Source: an uncultured bacterium (GTDB lineage: Bacteria; CALINM01). From it: a DNA stretch of 9,613 nt. The stretch lies in NCBI GenBank assembly GCA_938045315.1, contig CALINM010000028.1, forward strand, positions 1 to 9,613, in the 5' to 3' direction. The notes beneath the pieces were generated by a model, which saw only the letters and a list, made by a program, of their open reading frames with translations, was not told the DNA's origin and did no database searches. Positions 1-7,799 of the stretch are shown here, piece after piece (positions within the stretch are counted from its first letter, which is position 1; every line of letters starts with the position of its first letter). A program made the translations under genes and the position numbers.

Positions 1-1158
1 GTAGATTTCATTAAAACTAAATTTTGCAAGAATTTTTCCTAACAGAACATGATAATAACGACTCCACTTACCAAGTTCTTTCATATCTCCAAGTATCACA
101 CATTTTTTCCTGAAGTTTAATTTATCGAAAGTCTCAATGGCGTTTTTAACTGCAGCAGGGTTTGAATTATAAGCATCAATAATAACAGATGTATTTCCAA
201 TTTTTATCATCTCCATTCTCATTTTTGGTAGAGAAACATTTTTTAAAGCATCAATTATATCATCCCAATCTATATTAAAATACCTTCCCACAGCAACTGC
301 CCCTGCAATATTAGCAGCAAGCTCAATTCCCGGATACGGAAAGACAACTTCTCTTTTATTTTTTGAATCATCGATAATATCTAATTTCATATGTCTTTCA
401 TTCATAATTATGACATTTTTATACCTTATATTTCCTTTTCTGCCAAACTTTACAATATCAACACCATCCCTGTAATAATCATTAAGAAATCTATTATCAC
501 TATTTATAAAAACCACGTCCCTGGCACTATCAAGAAGCACGCTTTTCTCCATAAAAATCTCTTTTAAACTCGGTATACCCTCGAGATGAACAGGAGCAAT
601 ATTCGTTACTATTACCCCATCTGGTTGAATAATTTCTGCCAAATCCCTCATTTCACCCTTATGATTAATACCCGCCTCGAGAACAGCAAAATTTTCTTCT
701 CTTAATCTAAGAAGGGTTAAACTAACACCAAAATAGTTGTTTAAGTTTCCATAGTTTTTCAAAGTTTTATATTTCTTAGAAAGAAGTGCATAAATTATTT
801 CTTTAGTGGAGGTCTTACCACAACTTCCTGTAACAGCAATCACTCTGGGAGTTATTTTTCTCCTCCAGTAAGCTGCTATCTCTCCCAGAGTTTTTTTAGT
901 ATCATCAACATAAATATAAAAACTACCTCCTTTATTTTTACCTTTAAAGCTTTTATTAGCTATTACGCCTGAAGCCCCTTTTTTTATAGCATCTTCAATG
1001 AATTCATGACCATCAAACCTATCACCCTTTAAAGCTAAAAAAACTTCCCCTTTTTTTATGGTTCTTGAATCAGTTGAAATTCCATCAAAAAAAATATTCT
1101 CATCACCTTTAAGAATTCCCTGAGTTATATCTCTCAATTCTCCAGCTTTACCAAGCAC
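1..1158 (-). CDS. murF: UDP-N-acetylmuramoyl-tripeptide--D-alanyl-D-alanine ligase MurF, 3' end cut by window edge
   Basis: MurF is the cytoplasmic ATP-dependent ligase that adds D-Ala-D-Ala to UDP-MurNAc-tripeptide, the last soluble step in making the peptidoglycan stem. I translated 386 codons of open frame up to the window edge; family members are about 450 residues, so roughly the last 60-70 are missing. Visible motifs are STDSR at residues 28-32, the Mur-ligase P-loop GSCGKTSTK at 111-119, GNLNN at 137-141, EAGINHKGE at 161-169, the conserved HLEG at 190-193, and DAYNSNP in the C-terminal half. There is no ATG. I chose GTG at 1158-1156 because a GGAG sits 8 nt upstream and the resulting N-terminus matches the length of E. 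coli MurF from memory. It overlaps murE by 25 nt. The alternative is TTG at 1137, which would overlap the murE stop as TTGA. Identity is sure; the start is less so. Confidence 0.95.
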   Translation of the reverse strand, partial: MLGKAGELRDITQGILKGDENIFFDGISTDSRTIKKGEVFLALKGDRFDGHEFIEDAIKKGASGVIANKSFKGKNKGGSFYIYVDDTKKTLGEIAAYWRRKITPRVIAVTGSCGKTSTKEIIYALLSKKYKTLKNYGNLNNYFGVSLTLLRLREENFAVLEAGINHKGEMRDLAEIIQPDGVIVTNIAPVHLEGIPSLKEIFMEKSVLLDSARDVVFINSDNRFLNDYYRDGVDIVKFGRKGNIRYKNVIIMNERHMKLDIIDDSKNKREVVFPYPGIELAANIAGAVAVGRYFNIDWDDIIDALKNVSLPKMRMEMIKIGNTSVIIDAYNSNPAAVKNAIETFDKLNFRKKCVILGDMKELGKWSRYYHVLLGKILAKFSFNEIY

Positions 1159-2606
1159 TGTCTTATCTCCAGAATTTTTTTTGCCACTTCCTGATCAGAA
1201 AAATGAACGGTCTTATCTTTAAAAATCTGGTAATTCTCATGACCTTTACCAGCAATAATTATAATGTCTCCCTTTCTTGCAGAGTAAATGGCGTCTTTTA
1301 TAGCCTTTTCTCTATCAGGTTGAATTATAATTTTTTTTGAAAAATCAAGCCCTTTTTTTATATCCTCAATTATATCTTCTGGATTTTCATTTCTTGGATT
1401 ATCTGATGTTACAATTACTATATCAGAATATTTTGATGCTACTTTTCCCATAGGTTCCCTTTTACTTTTATCCCTATCACCGCCACATCCAAAAACTGTA
1501 ATTACTCTATTCCTGGCAAATTCCCTTACCGTTATTAACACATTCTCAAGGGCATCAGGAGTATGAGCATAATCCACAAGAACACTAAAACCACATTCAT
1601 TAGGTATTTCCTCCAGCCTTCCGGGTATATTTAATACCCTCTTTAAACCTTCTTTTATTATATTATTATCAATCCCCAGTTTCCTTGCAGCAATGTAAGC
1701 ACCACAAAGATTATAAGCATTAAACCTTCCCTTTAAACTTGATGAAATAATATCACTAAAATCTTTAGACCAAATACCCACATCAATACCTTTTTCATCC
1801 ATTTTTAATAAAGCACAGGTATAATCGGTTTTTAAATTAAAAGAAAAACCTTCGATCTTTTTATCAGCAAGTTCTTCATACAATCTTTTTCCATAGGCAT
1901 CATCAATATTAATAATCCCAATACCATCTTTTTTAAGATGTCTCTCAAATAATATCTTTTTTGAACTGTAATAATCCTCCATATGAGAATGAAAATCCAG
2001 ATGTTCTGGAGTTAAGTTAGTAAACAGTGCCAAATCAAACTTTAACTCTCCAATTCTATTCTGCTTAAGTGCATGAGAAGAAACTTCCATTACAACCACA
2101 TCACAATTATGTCTATTAAATTCATCGAGAATCTTAAAAAGGCTTTTCATGTCAGGTGTAGTGTGTGTGGAATTTTTTATTAGAGAACCACACCTATAAT
2201 TAACTGTACCAATTATTCCAGGATTTCTGCCATTTGTTTTTAAAATAGATTCCATTAGATACGTGAACGTTGTTTTACCGTTTGTACCTGTAACAGCTAC
2301 AAAGGGGATCTTGTCTAAATCAAGATTGTATTTTAATTGTAGGGCTTCAAAAAAAGCCCTTTTAGTAGAACTTACAAGAATTTGTGGAGTTGAAATATCC
2401 TGAACATATCTTTCAACAATAGCAATAAACTTCCCTTTTATATCTTTGAGGAAATCATGTCCATCCTTAGAAATCCCTTTTATTGCAAAAAATATATCAT
2501 TATCAGATATCTCTCTACTGTCATCGGTAATATCATTATAAAAATCTGGAAGTTCACCCTTTATTTCTAAAGGGTTTATTTTTTTTAAAAGCCTGTCTAT
2601 TCTCAT
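1134..2606 (-). CDS. murE: UDP-N-acetylmuramoyl-L-alanyl-D-glutamate--2,6-diaminopimelate ligase MurE
   Basis: MurE is the cytoplasmic ATP-dependent ligase that adds the third amino acid to UDP-MurNAc-L-Ala-D-Glu. The 490-residue length is normal for the family. The N-terminal UDP-binding domain has DDSR at 28-31. The central ATPase domain has the P-loop GTNGKTT at 107-113, TTPD at 149-152, EVSSH at 174-178 and a lysine near 216 that fits the carbamylated Lys of Mur ligases. The C-terminal domain has DYAHTPDALE at 345-354, GCGGDRD at 373-379, DNPR at 402-405 and GKGHE at 453-457. DNPR plus GKGHE is the family signature for meso-diaminopimelate rather than L-lysine, so the peptidoglycan is inferred to be of the mDAP type. 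It begins with ATG after a TAGGTG ribosome binding site that overlaps the ftsI stop codon, 10 nt after that gene. It is the fifth gene of the cluster. Confidence 0.97.
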   Translation of the reverse strand: MRIDRLLKKINPLEIKGELPDFYNDITDDSREISDNDIFFAIKGISKDGHDFLKDIKGKFIAIVERYVQDISTPQILVSSTKRAFFEALQLKYNLDLDKIPFVAVTGTNGKTTFTYLMESILKTNGRNPGIIGTVNYRCGSLIKNSTHTTPDMKSLFKILDEFNRHNCDVVVMEVSSHALKQNRIGELKFDLALFTNLTPEHLDFHSHMEDYYSSKKILFERHLKKDGIGIINIDDAYGKRLYEELADKKIEGFSFNLKTDYTCALLKMDEKGIDVGIWSKDFSDIISSSLKGRFNAYNLCGAYIAARKLGIDNNIIKEGLKRVLNIPGRLEEIPNECGFSVLVDYAHTPDALENVLITVREFARNRVITVFGCGGDRDKSKREPMGKVASKYSDIVIVTSDNPRNENPEDIIEDIKKGLDFSKKIIIQPDREKAIKDAIYSARKGDIIIIAGKGHENYQIFKDKTVHFSDQEVAKKILEIRQCLVKLEN

Positions 2607-2616
2607 AAATTAGCAC

Positions 2617-4599
2617 CTATTTTAGATATAAGACAACTTTCTTATTACAACCATCAGAAGATGAATTAGGAGATGGGCTTTGATCGTACACAATTCCACT
2701 CCCCTGTATCTCTATATTAAGCCTTTTTAAATTTGCCACCCTTATCGCTTCTCTTAAAGCAAGACCTCTAAAATCTGGTATTGCTTTATTATTCATTTCT
2801 GTAAGTTTTATATTGGCATTTTCGCTATTATCTACTGGTATTTCTTTTTTATTATAAGCCACATTTTCCATAACAACAATCTTTCTTTCTCCACCTTGAA
2901 ATTCAACTATTTTTTTAGCTATTTCTCTAAATATAGGTGCTGCAACATATCCACCATAAGCAATCCCTTTAGGGGCATCAACCCCCACAAGTATGGCATA
3001 TTTGGGATTATCTTTAGGAAAGGCACCTATAAAGGAAGCGTAATACTCATCTAAATAACCTCTTTTGCCCGGTTTTTGTGCAGTTCCTGTTTTACCAATA
3101 ACTTCTAATCCTGTGACTTCCGCTTCTTTACCAGTACCTTCAATAACAGCCTTTCTTAATATTTCTCTTAAAGTTTTTGATGTATTATCACTGATCACCC
3201 TTCTTATTAACTCTTTTTGATTTGACCATATGGTATTGTTGTCTTGATCAAGAATTCTTTTTATTAATATTGGCTTTACTAAATATCCTCCATTGATAAC
3301 CGCTGAAAATCCTCTTATTAATTGCAAAGGTGTTACTGAAATACCCTGACCAAAAGAAACAGTTGATAACCTAACAGGTGTTAATTCCTTTGGAGATGGT
3401 ACAATCCCCCTGACCTCACCCGGAAATCCTACTTCTGTTTTTGCTCCAAACCCAAAATCTGTTAGATATTCATAAAGTTTCCTTTTCCCAAGAAGTTCTC
3501 CAACCTTTATGGATCCTATATTGCTGGAATATTTCAGAATTTCCTCCACTGTAAGTGTCCCATAACTTTTGTGATGAGCTTCCTTAAATTTTCTGTCGTG
3601 AACCTTGTATAATCCATTTTCACAAAAGACCTTCGTCTGAGGACTTATTAACCTTTCTTCAATACCAGCAGCTATTACAAAAACCTTCATGACTGAACCA
3701 GGCTCAAATAAATCTATTATGGCCCTGTTTCTTCTTTCCCATGGAGAATAATTGGAATAATTATTTGGATTAAATGTAGGATAAGAGGCAATTGCTAAAA
3801 TTTCACCAGAATTTGGATCCATTACAATTGCAAAACCACTTCTTGCCTTTGTCTTTAAGATACCCTTCTTCAATTCCTCTTCAACAATTGATTGGATGTC
3901 TCTATCAATACTTAGTTCTAAACTATTACCTTCTTTTACAGGTTTACCTTTTATGAAGAAACCTTCAGGGATATCGGCGCCATAACTTACTTTTGCAGCC
4001 ATACCCTTGATTTTTTTGTCATAAAAGTATTCTATCCCTTCAAGCCCCTCATTATCCTCATTCACAAAACCAAGAACATGCGCCGCTAACTCTTTGTAGG
4101 GATAATATCTTTTACTTTCCTCCACTATTTCAAAGGCATCCGAAAATCCTTTCTTAGCCTGTTTTTTAAATTCATAAAGTTTATTTTTAACGGTCAAATC
4201 TTCTATCTTTTTAGCTATGTAGAGTCCTCTGGATTGCGTTTTATCAATAATAGAAATAATCTCATCCCTTTTAATCCCTAAAATCTCTGACATAATACTT
4301 GCAAAATTGTTAAGATCAGAAATTTTGTTTTTGTATACATAAACAGAAAAGGATAAAACACTTGTTGCTAATTCAACTCCATTTCTATCATAGATATCTC
4401 CACGAAAACTCGCATTATTGTTAAAAACTCTTCCATATTGACTCTGAAGTTTTGACAGATAAAATCCCCTTTCTCCTATTTGGATTACATAAAGCCTAAC
4501 TATAACAGATACAAAAAGGCCAGTTACTATTAAGCATAAAAGCAGTATTTTAAACTTTCTAAAATTAAATTTTTTCTCATGACAGCTCTTTTTTGTCAT
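2617..4599 (-). CDS. ftsI: Septal peptidoglycan transpeptidase FtsI/PBP3 (class B PBP) with one C-terminal PASTA domain
   Basis: This is a division-specific class B penicillin-binding protein that cross-links septal peptidoglycan in the periplasm together with FtsW. It has 660 residues. A basic cytoplasmic tail is followed by a single membrane segment at about 16-37, then the pedestal/dimerisation domain beginning with RGDIYDRNG at 66-74. The transpeptidase domain shows all three active-site motifs: SVMK at 302-305 (nucleophile S302), SSN at 358-360 and KTGT at 503-506. After a linker, residues about 605-660 (AIPDFRGLALREAIR onward) look like one PASTA domain. Enterobacterial FtsI lacks PASTA, whereas sporulation PBPs (SpoVD), PBP2x and some other lineages have it. 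The position directly after ftsL and before murE supports ftsI over spoVD. The ATG overlaps the ftsL stop as ATGA, with a GGTGG ribosome binding site 10 nt upstream. Confidence 0.95.
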   Translation of the reverse strand: MTKKSCHEKKFNFRKFKILLLCLIVTGLFVSVIVRLYVIQIGERGFYLSKLQSQYGRVFNNNASFRGDIYDRNGVELATSVLSFSVYVYKNKISDLNNFASIMSEILGIKRDEIISIIDKTQSRGLYIAKKIEDLTVKNKLYEFKKQAKKGFSDAFEIVEESKRYYPYKELAAHVLGFVNEDNEGLEGIEYFYDKKIKGMAAKVSYGADIPEGFFIKGKPVKEGNSLELSIDRDIQSIVEEELKKGILKTKARSGFAIVMDPNSGEILAIASYPTFNPNNYSNYSPWERRNRAIIDLFEPGSVMKVFVIAAGIEERLISPQTKVFCENGLYKVHDRKFKEAHHKSYGTLTVEEILKYSSNIGSIKVGELLGKRKLYEYLTDFGFGAKTEVGFPGEVRGIVPSPKELTPVRLSTVSFGQGISVTPLQLIRGFSAVINGGYLVKPILIKRILDQDNNTIWSNQKELIRRVISDNTSKTLREILRKAVIEGTGKEAEVTGLEVIGKTGTAQKPGKRGYLDEYYASFIGAFPKDNPKYAILVGVDAPKGIAYGGYVAAPIFREIAKKIVEFQGGERKIVVMENVAYNKKEIPVDNSENANIKLTEMNNKAIPDFRGLALREAIRVANLKRLNIEIQGSGIVYDQSPSPNSSSDGCNKKVVLYLK

Positions 4600-4937
4600 T
4601 CTCTAACTACCACCAACTCAATTTTTTCTTCCTTCTGAAAATTTCTTGAATAATCTAATAAAACATCTTTTTCACTATACTTAGATAGCTCTTTCTTTAC
4701 TTTTTTAAGCTCACTTTCGGTTATCTTTAATCTATATTTAAGAGAATCTACATTCTTTGCTTCAATAATCACAAGATTACTAACATATATTTTAAAAAAC
4801 ATTGTTAACAAGAAAAAAAAAGCAAATAAAACAAGTAACTTATTAGATACACGAATTTTTACTACACAACTTTTATCAATTTTTGAAAAGATATTTTTCA
4901 ATGTAAAAGCATTATCTTTAGCAATTAATTTAAACAT
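4596..4937 (-). CDS. ftsL: Cell division protein FtsL-like bitopic membrane protein
   Basis: This is a 113-residue protein with the FtsL layout: a basic cytoplasmic N-terminus (about 33 residues), one hydrophobic membrane span at about 34-53, then a charged heptad-like stretch at about 58-90 likely to form a coiled coil in the periplasm. In well-studied bacteria FtsL binds FtsB (DivIC) and FtsQ and activates FtsW-FtsI. FtsL sequences are poorly conserved, so the name rests on topology, length and position between rsmH and ftsI rather than on motifs. The ATG overlaps the rsmH stop by one base (TAATG), with GGAG 10 nt upstream inside rsmH, and the stop overlaps the ftsI start as ATGA. Both arrangements suggest translational coupling. 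Confidence 0.85.
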   Translation of the reverse strand: MFKLIAKDNAFTLKNIFSKIDKSCVVKIRVSNKLLVLFAFFFLLTMFFKIYVSNLVIIEAKNVDSLKYRLKITESELKKVKKELSKYSEKDVLLDYSRNFQKEEKIELVVVRE

Positions 4938-5812
4938 TATATTTTTTCTCCTACTCTTAGTTTTGAACTCCTTGCTTTAGGATTAAACTTTATTTCTCTT
5001 CCCAGTGGTGTTATTGGTTTTTTAGTTAAAATTTTTAAAACACCTTCCTTATCTTTTGATTTAAAAAAATTCTTTACAATTCTATCTTCAAGGGAATGGA
5101 AAGAGATAACAGCTATCCTCCCACCTGGTGTAAGAAAATCTAAGCATTTACTCAAAAACTCCTCCAATGCTCCCAATTCATCGTTTATATAGATTCTTAA
5201 TGCTTGAAAAACCCTTGTAGCCGGATGTATTTTCTGTTTCTTAGGAACACACTCTATTAAAATTTTTGCCAGTTCATCAGTAGTCTCTATTCTCTTTCTC
5301 TTTCTATATTCAACAATTGCTTTTGCAATCCTTCTTGAAAATCTCTCCTCACCATATTTATAAAATACATGGGCCAACCTTTCCCTAGGGTAAGTATTTA
5401 CAACAAAAGCAGCGGTTATCTCACTACTTTTATCCATTCTCATATCAAGGGGGCCACTTTTCATAAAACTAAACCCTCTCTCTTCATCAGACAATAAATC
5501 ACTGGACACACCCAAATCTAATAAAAAAAATTTTACACTATCGAGCCCCTCCCTTTTTAAAACAAGATCCACATTCCTGAAATTCTCCCTATATAGTTTC
5601 AACCTATCCCCATAAATATTCTTTAATTCTAATCCTCTCCTTATCGCATCTTCATCCTGATCAATCCCAATAATAGAAATTCCATTAAAATTATCAAGTA
5701 TTACTTTTGCATGACCACCACCACCAAATGTACAATCTACCAAAATGCCCTTTTCAAAATTAATAAGTCTAAGCACCTCATCTACAAGAACAGGAATATG
5801 AACCGTACTCAT
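4937..5812 (-). CDS. rsmH: 16S rRNA (cytosine(1402)-N(4))-methyltransferase RsmH (MraW)
   Basis: RsmH methylates N4 of C1402 in 16S rRNA using S-adenosylmethionine, fine-tuning the ribosomal P site. It conventionally sits second in dcw clusters. The 291-residue length is close to the usual 300-315. Visible motifs are HIPVLVDEV at 5-13, the SAM-binding DCTFGGGGHA at 26-35, DLGVSSDLL at 99-107, RGFSF at 112-116, PLDMRMD at 121-127, HPATRVFQALRIYIN at 196-210 and the C-terminal ISFHSLEDRIVKNFF at 236-250. Together these are diagnostic for the family. The ATG overlaps the mraZ stop as ATGA, and only a weak ribosome binding site (CGGAA) precedes it. Its translation is therefore probably coupled to mraZ. 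Confidence 0.97.
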   Translation of the reverse strand: MSTVHIPVLVDEVLRLINFEKGILVDCTFGGGGHAKVILDNFNGISIIGIDQDEDAIRRGLELKNIYGDRLKLYRENFRNVDLVLKREGLDSVKFFLLDLGVSSDLLSDEERGFSFMKSGPLDMRMDKSSEITAAFVVNTYPRERLAHVFYKYGEERFSRRIAKAIVEYRKRKRIETTDELAKILIECVPKKQKIHPATRVFQALRIYINDELGALEEFLSKCLDFLTPGGRIAVISFHSLEDRIVKNFFKSKDKEGVLKILTKKPITPLGREIKFNPKARSSKLRVGEKI

Positions 5813-6258
5813 ATTCCGAGTCTACTCGCCATTTCACTAATTGACGTGCCCGAAGAAGCATCCAGTGATGGCTTTATTATCCTCTCCTCAAATCTTTCTT
5901 TAGACCATATTTCAATCCTTTTTAACATCCCTGCAAAAATTACGTCCTTCAAAATCCCAGCATATTCTCGATGAGTGGTTGGCAAAATAATCCTGCCTAA
6001 TTTATCAACCCCACATTCCATAGCACCAGAAAAAAATATTCTCATAAAGTGCCTGTCTTCTGGCTTAATAATTTCATAGTTGGATGCCTTTTCTTCTATT
6101 TGCTTCCATTCTTGATAAGGGTATGCATAAAGGCAACCATCCATTGTTGTAATTATAAGTCTCTCATCATACTTAACCCTCAGTATCTCCCTGAATTTAG
6201 CGGGGATACTTATTCTACCCTTTTCATCAATGGTATGTTCATACCTTCCTAAGAACAA
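5809..6258 (-). CDS. mraZ: Transcriptional regulator MraZ of the division and cell wall cluster
   Basis: MraZ is a nucleoid-associated, ring-forming DNA-binding protein that in studied bacteria represses its own dcw operon. The 149 residues hold two tandem SpoVT/AbrB-like domains. The first, about residues 5-47, carries DEKGRISIP at 11-19. The second, about 79-122, carries DKLGRIILP at 85-93. This duplicated D-x-K/L-G-R signature defines the family. The N-terminus FLGRYEHTIDEKGR matches the usual MraZ start, which places initiation at a TTG codon (6258-6256). A strong GGTGG ribosome binding site lies 6 nt upstream. It is first in the gene cluster, is preceded by a good sigma-70 promoter, and its likely own binding repeats lie between promoter and start. 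The C-terminal tail (about 130-149) is Ser-rich and looks disordered. Confidence 0.96.
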   Translation of the reverse strand: MFLGRYEHTIDEKGRISIPAKFREILRVKYDERLIITTMDGCLYAYPYQEWKQIEEKASNYEIIKPEDRHFMRIFFSGAMECGVDKLGRIILPTTHREYAGILKDVIFAGMLKRIEIWSKERFEERIIKPSLDASSGTSISEMASRLGI

Positions 6259-6269
6259 TTTTTACCACC
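6259..6269 (-). promoter_or_regulatory. Ribosome binding site of mraZ, fixing a TTG start
   Basis: GGTGG at 6269-6265 lies 6 nt before the TTG codon of mraZ. Its spacing and the family N-terminus agree, so TTG is very probably the true start. The same bases form the last of the four TGG repeats of the putative MraZ operator, so binding site and translation signal share sequence. Confidence 0.75.
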
Positions 6270-6300
6270 TTTTTCCATTTTATACCACTTTTTACCAATA
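6261..6300 (-). promoter_or_regulatory. Putative MraZ operator: four TGG-centred direct repeats with exact 10-bp period
   Basis: Read on the minus strand, 6300-6261 divides into four decamers: TATTGGTAAA, AAGTGGTATA, AAATGGAAAA and AGGTGGTAAA. TGG is at the same position in each (6297, 6287, 6277, 6267). Known MraZ sites are direct repeats with this helical-turn spacing: TGGGN separated by 5 nt in E. coli, and AAAGTG[T/G] type in Mollicutes. AAAGTGG occurs exactly once here. The array begins immediately after the -10 box and runs through the ribosome binding site, a position suited to autorepression. Period and position are seen directly; MraZ binding is inferred. Confidence 0.75.
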
Positions 6301-6325
6301 TTATCCTCTTCATAAAATTTGTCAA
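6298..6325 (-). promoter_or_regulatory. Sigma-70-type promoter of the mraZ-rsmH-ftsL-ftsI-murE-murF cluster
   Basis: On the minus strand a perfect -35 TTGACA (6325-6320) is followed after 16 nt by TAATAT (6303-6298), which matches TATAAT at four of six positions. Transcription would start near 6291, inside the TGG repeat array, giving a leader of about 30 nt before the mraZ TTG. No other promoter of this quality was seen within the cluster, whose genes touch or overlap, so it probably drives the entire operon. Confidence 0.75.
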
Positions 6326-6345
6326 GAAAAATAATTATTTTTTGT

Positions 6346-6351
6346 TATAAT
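6346..6351 (+). promoter_or_regulatory. Possible -10 box for the two-component operon
   Basis: TATAAT at 6346-6351 lies 26 nt before the kinase ATG on the plus strand. The best -35-like sequence, TTGTCA at 6319-6324, is 21 nt away, which is longer than normal, and the correctly spaced positions hold only A-rich sequence. In DNA this AT-rich a chance TATAAT is easy to find, so this is weak. TTGTCA overlaps the divergent TTGACA of the mraZ promoter. Confidence 0.35.
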
Positions 6352-6377
6352 TTTTAAAAAAGTTTAAAATAATCCAC

Positions 6378-7799
6378 ATGAAAAGAAATCCTATGGCAAA
6401 GATGGGACTAAAAACAAAACTAATACTTGCTATGTCTTCTATTTTCATTCTCTTTTCCCTCGTTCTTTTTCTAATAAGTCAAAATGCTCAGAAAAGATTG
6501 ATAAAAGAAATGGAAGAAAATATTGACGAGCTAACCAAAGCATTTCAAGTAAGTGTTGAAAAATTGACCAGTGAGGAGCAAAAAAATCCTGAGATGCTGA
6601 AAGAACTAATAATGAAACTCAAAAAAAAGGGCATTAATGAGATATCTATACTTTCTGAAAGCAGAGAGATAATAGCTAGTACTAATCCTAAGAAAATAGG
6701 ACATGTAGCCAGAAGCACTAAAGATACCGACTTTTTAATTAAAGCTGAACTGGGTGTAAAATCCAAGAAAGAATACACAAAAACTATAAACGTACCAATA
6801 ATAATTGGTGATGAGAACTATGGATATATAAATATAGTTATGCACATGGAAAATTTAACGGGTATTCAAAAAAGAAATTTTTACTTAAGGCTTTTTAGCA
6901 CATTAATTATTTTTGTTTTTGGAACTTTAATCATAATATACCTTGCAGACAAATATACAAAACCAATACATATGATTGTGGATGCAACAAAAAGAGTTGC
7001 TAAAGGTGATTTGACACCTATTAATATTGATCTTTCTCTTGGACCTGAAATAAAAGAATTAGTAATCAACTTTAATCAAATGATAGAAAAATTGAAAGAA
7101 AGACAAATTTTAGAGAATAAAATTAAAGAAATGGAACATATATACCAGATTGGTCAACTTTCTTCTGCCATAGCCCATGAGATAAAAAATCCCCTAAACT
7201 TTATTAATTTAGCTATAGATCAAATAAAGGATGAATTAAAGCAAATAGATACAGAACCAAAAACCTTCGAGCTTATAGAAGCCATTGACACTGAAATATA
7301 TAGAATTAATAATATGTTGCATCATTTTCTTGAATACGGTAGACCTTTAAAATTAAATATGGAATATATTAATCTACTGGAACTCTTCAAGGATATTGAA
7401 AAAATAATTAAAACAAAGACCGATGATTTAAATATTAAAATTGTACTTAATATTGATGAAAATATTAATTTTCTTGGGGATAAAGAAAAATTAGTAGGTT
7501 GTTTTCTCAATCTCTTCTTGAATGCTATTGACTCTATAAAATGTGATGGTGTTATTATAATAACAGGGACAAAAAAAGACGATAAAATAGTAATAAACTT
7601 TAAAGATACAGGGCAAGGGATTCCTGAAATGATAGCTGATAAAATTTTTGAACCCTATTTTTCTTCGAAGGATACGGGTATGGGATTAGGGCTTGCATTT
7701 ACAAAAAAAATATTAATTGAGCATGGTGGAGATATCTGGTTAAACAAAAATTACAGCAATGGTGCAGAATTTATTATCATAATTCCTACAAACATATGA
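6378..7799 (+). CDS. Membrane sensor histidine kinase (periplasmic sensor, HAMP, HisKA, HATPase)
   Basis: This is a 473-residue inner-membrane kinase that should autophosphorylate on His and pass the phosphate to the regulator encoded next to it. Membrane segment 1 lies at about 14-34. A periplasmic domain of about 130 residues (35-166), possibly of the Cache/PAS-like type, follows, with its ligand unknown. Then come membrane segment 2 at about 168-190 and a HAMP linker at about 190-242 (TKPI...AKGDLTP). The HisKA dimerisation helix carries AHEIKNP with phospho-acceptor H267. The ATPase domain has the N-box N378/N382, DTGQG at 410-414, EPYFSS at 425-430 and GMGLGL at 434-439. All catalytic motifs are intact. 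The layout is that of kinases partnering NtrC-type regulators, such as ZraS/HydH. No clear ribosome binding site precedes ATG 6378; ATGs at 6393 and 6402 are alternatives. It overlaps the regulator gene as ATGA. Confidence 0.93.
   Translation: MKRNPMAKMGLKTKLILAMSSIFILFSLVLFLISQNAQKRLIKEMEENIDELTKAFQVSVEKLTSEEQKNPEMLKELIMKLKKKGINEISILSESREIIASTNPKKIGHVARSTKDTDFLIKAELGVKSKKEYTKTINVPIIIGDENYGYINIVMHMENLTGIQKRNFYLRLFSTLIIFVFGTLIIIYLADKYTKPIHMIVDATKRVAKGDLTPINIDLSLGPEIKELVINFNQMIEKLKERQILENKIKEMEHIYQIGQLSSAIAHEIKNPLNFINLAIDQIKDELKQIDTEPKTFELIEAIDTEIYRINNMLHHFLEYGRPLKLNMEYINLLELFKDIEKIIKTKTDDLNIKIVLNIDENINFLGDKEKLVGCFLNLFLNAIDSIKCDGVIIITGTKKDDKIVINFKDTGQGIPEMIADKIFEPYFSSKDTGMGLGLAFTKKILIEHGGDIWLNKNYSNGAEFIIIIPTNI

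Noticed and set aside
5711-5974. 87-residue plus-strand open frame over the rsmH/mraZ junction
   Set aside because: Entirely antisense to two clearly conserved genes, with no domain signal of its own.
6049-6252. 67-residue plus-strand open frame
   Set aside because: Antisense shadow of mraZ; its composition follows the complementary coding sequence.
6545-7510. Three short minus-strand open frames within the kinase gene (6545-6778, 6881-7069, 7322-7510)
   Set aside because: Antisense to intact kinase domains, with no recognisable protein features; expected by chance in AT-rich coding DNA.
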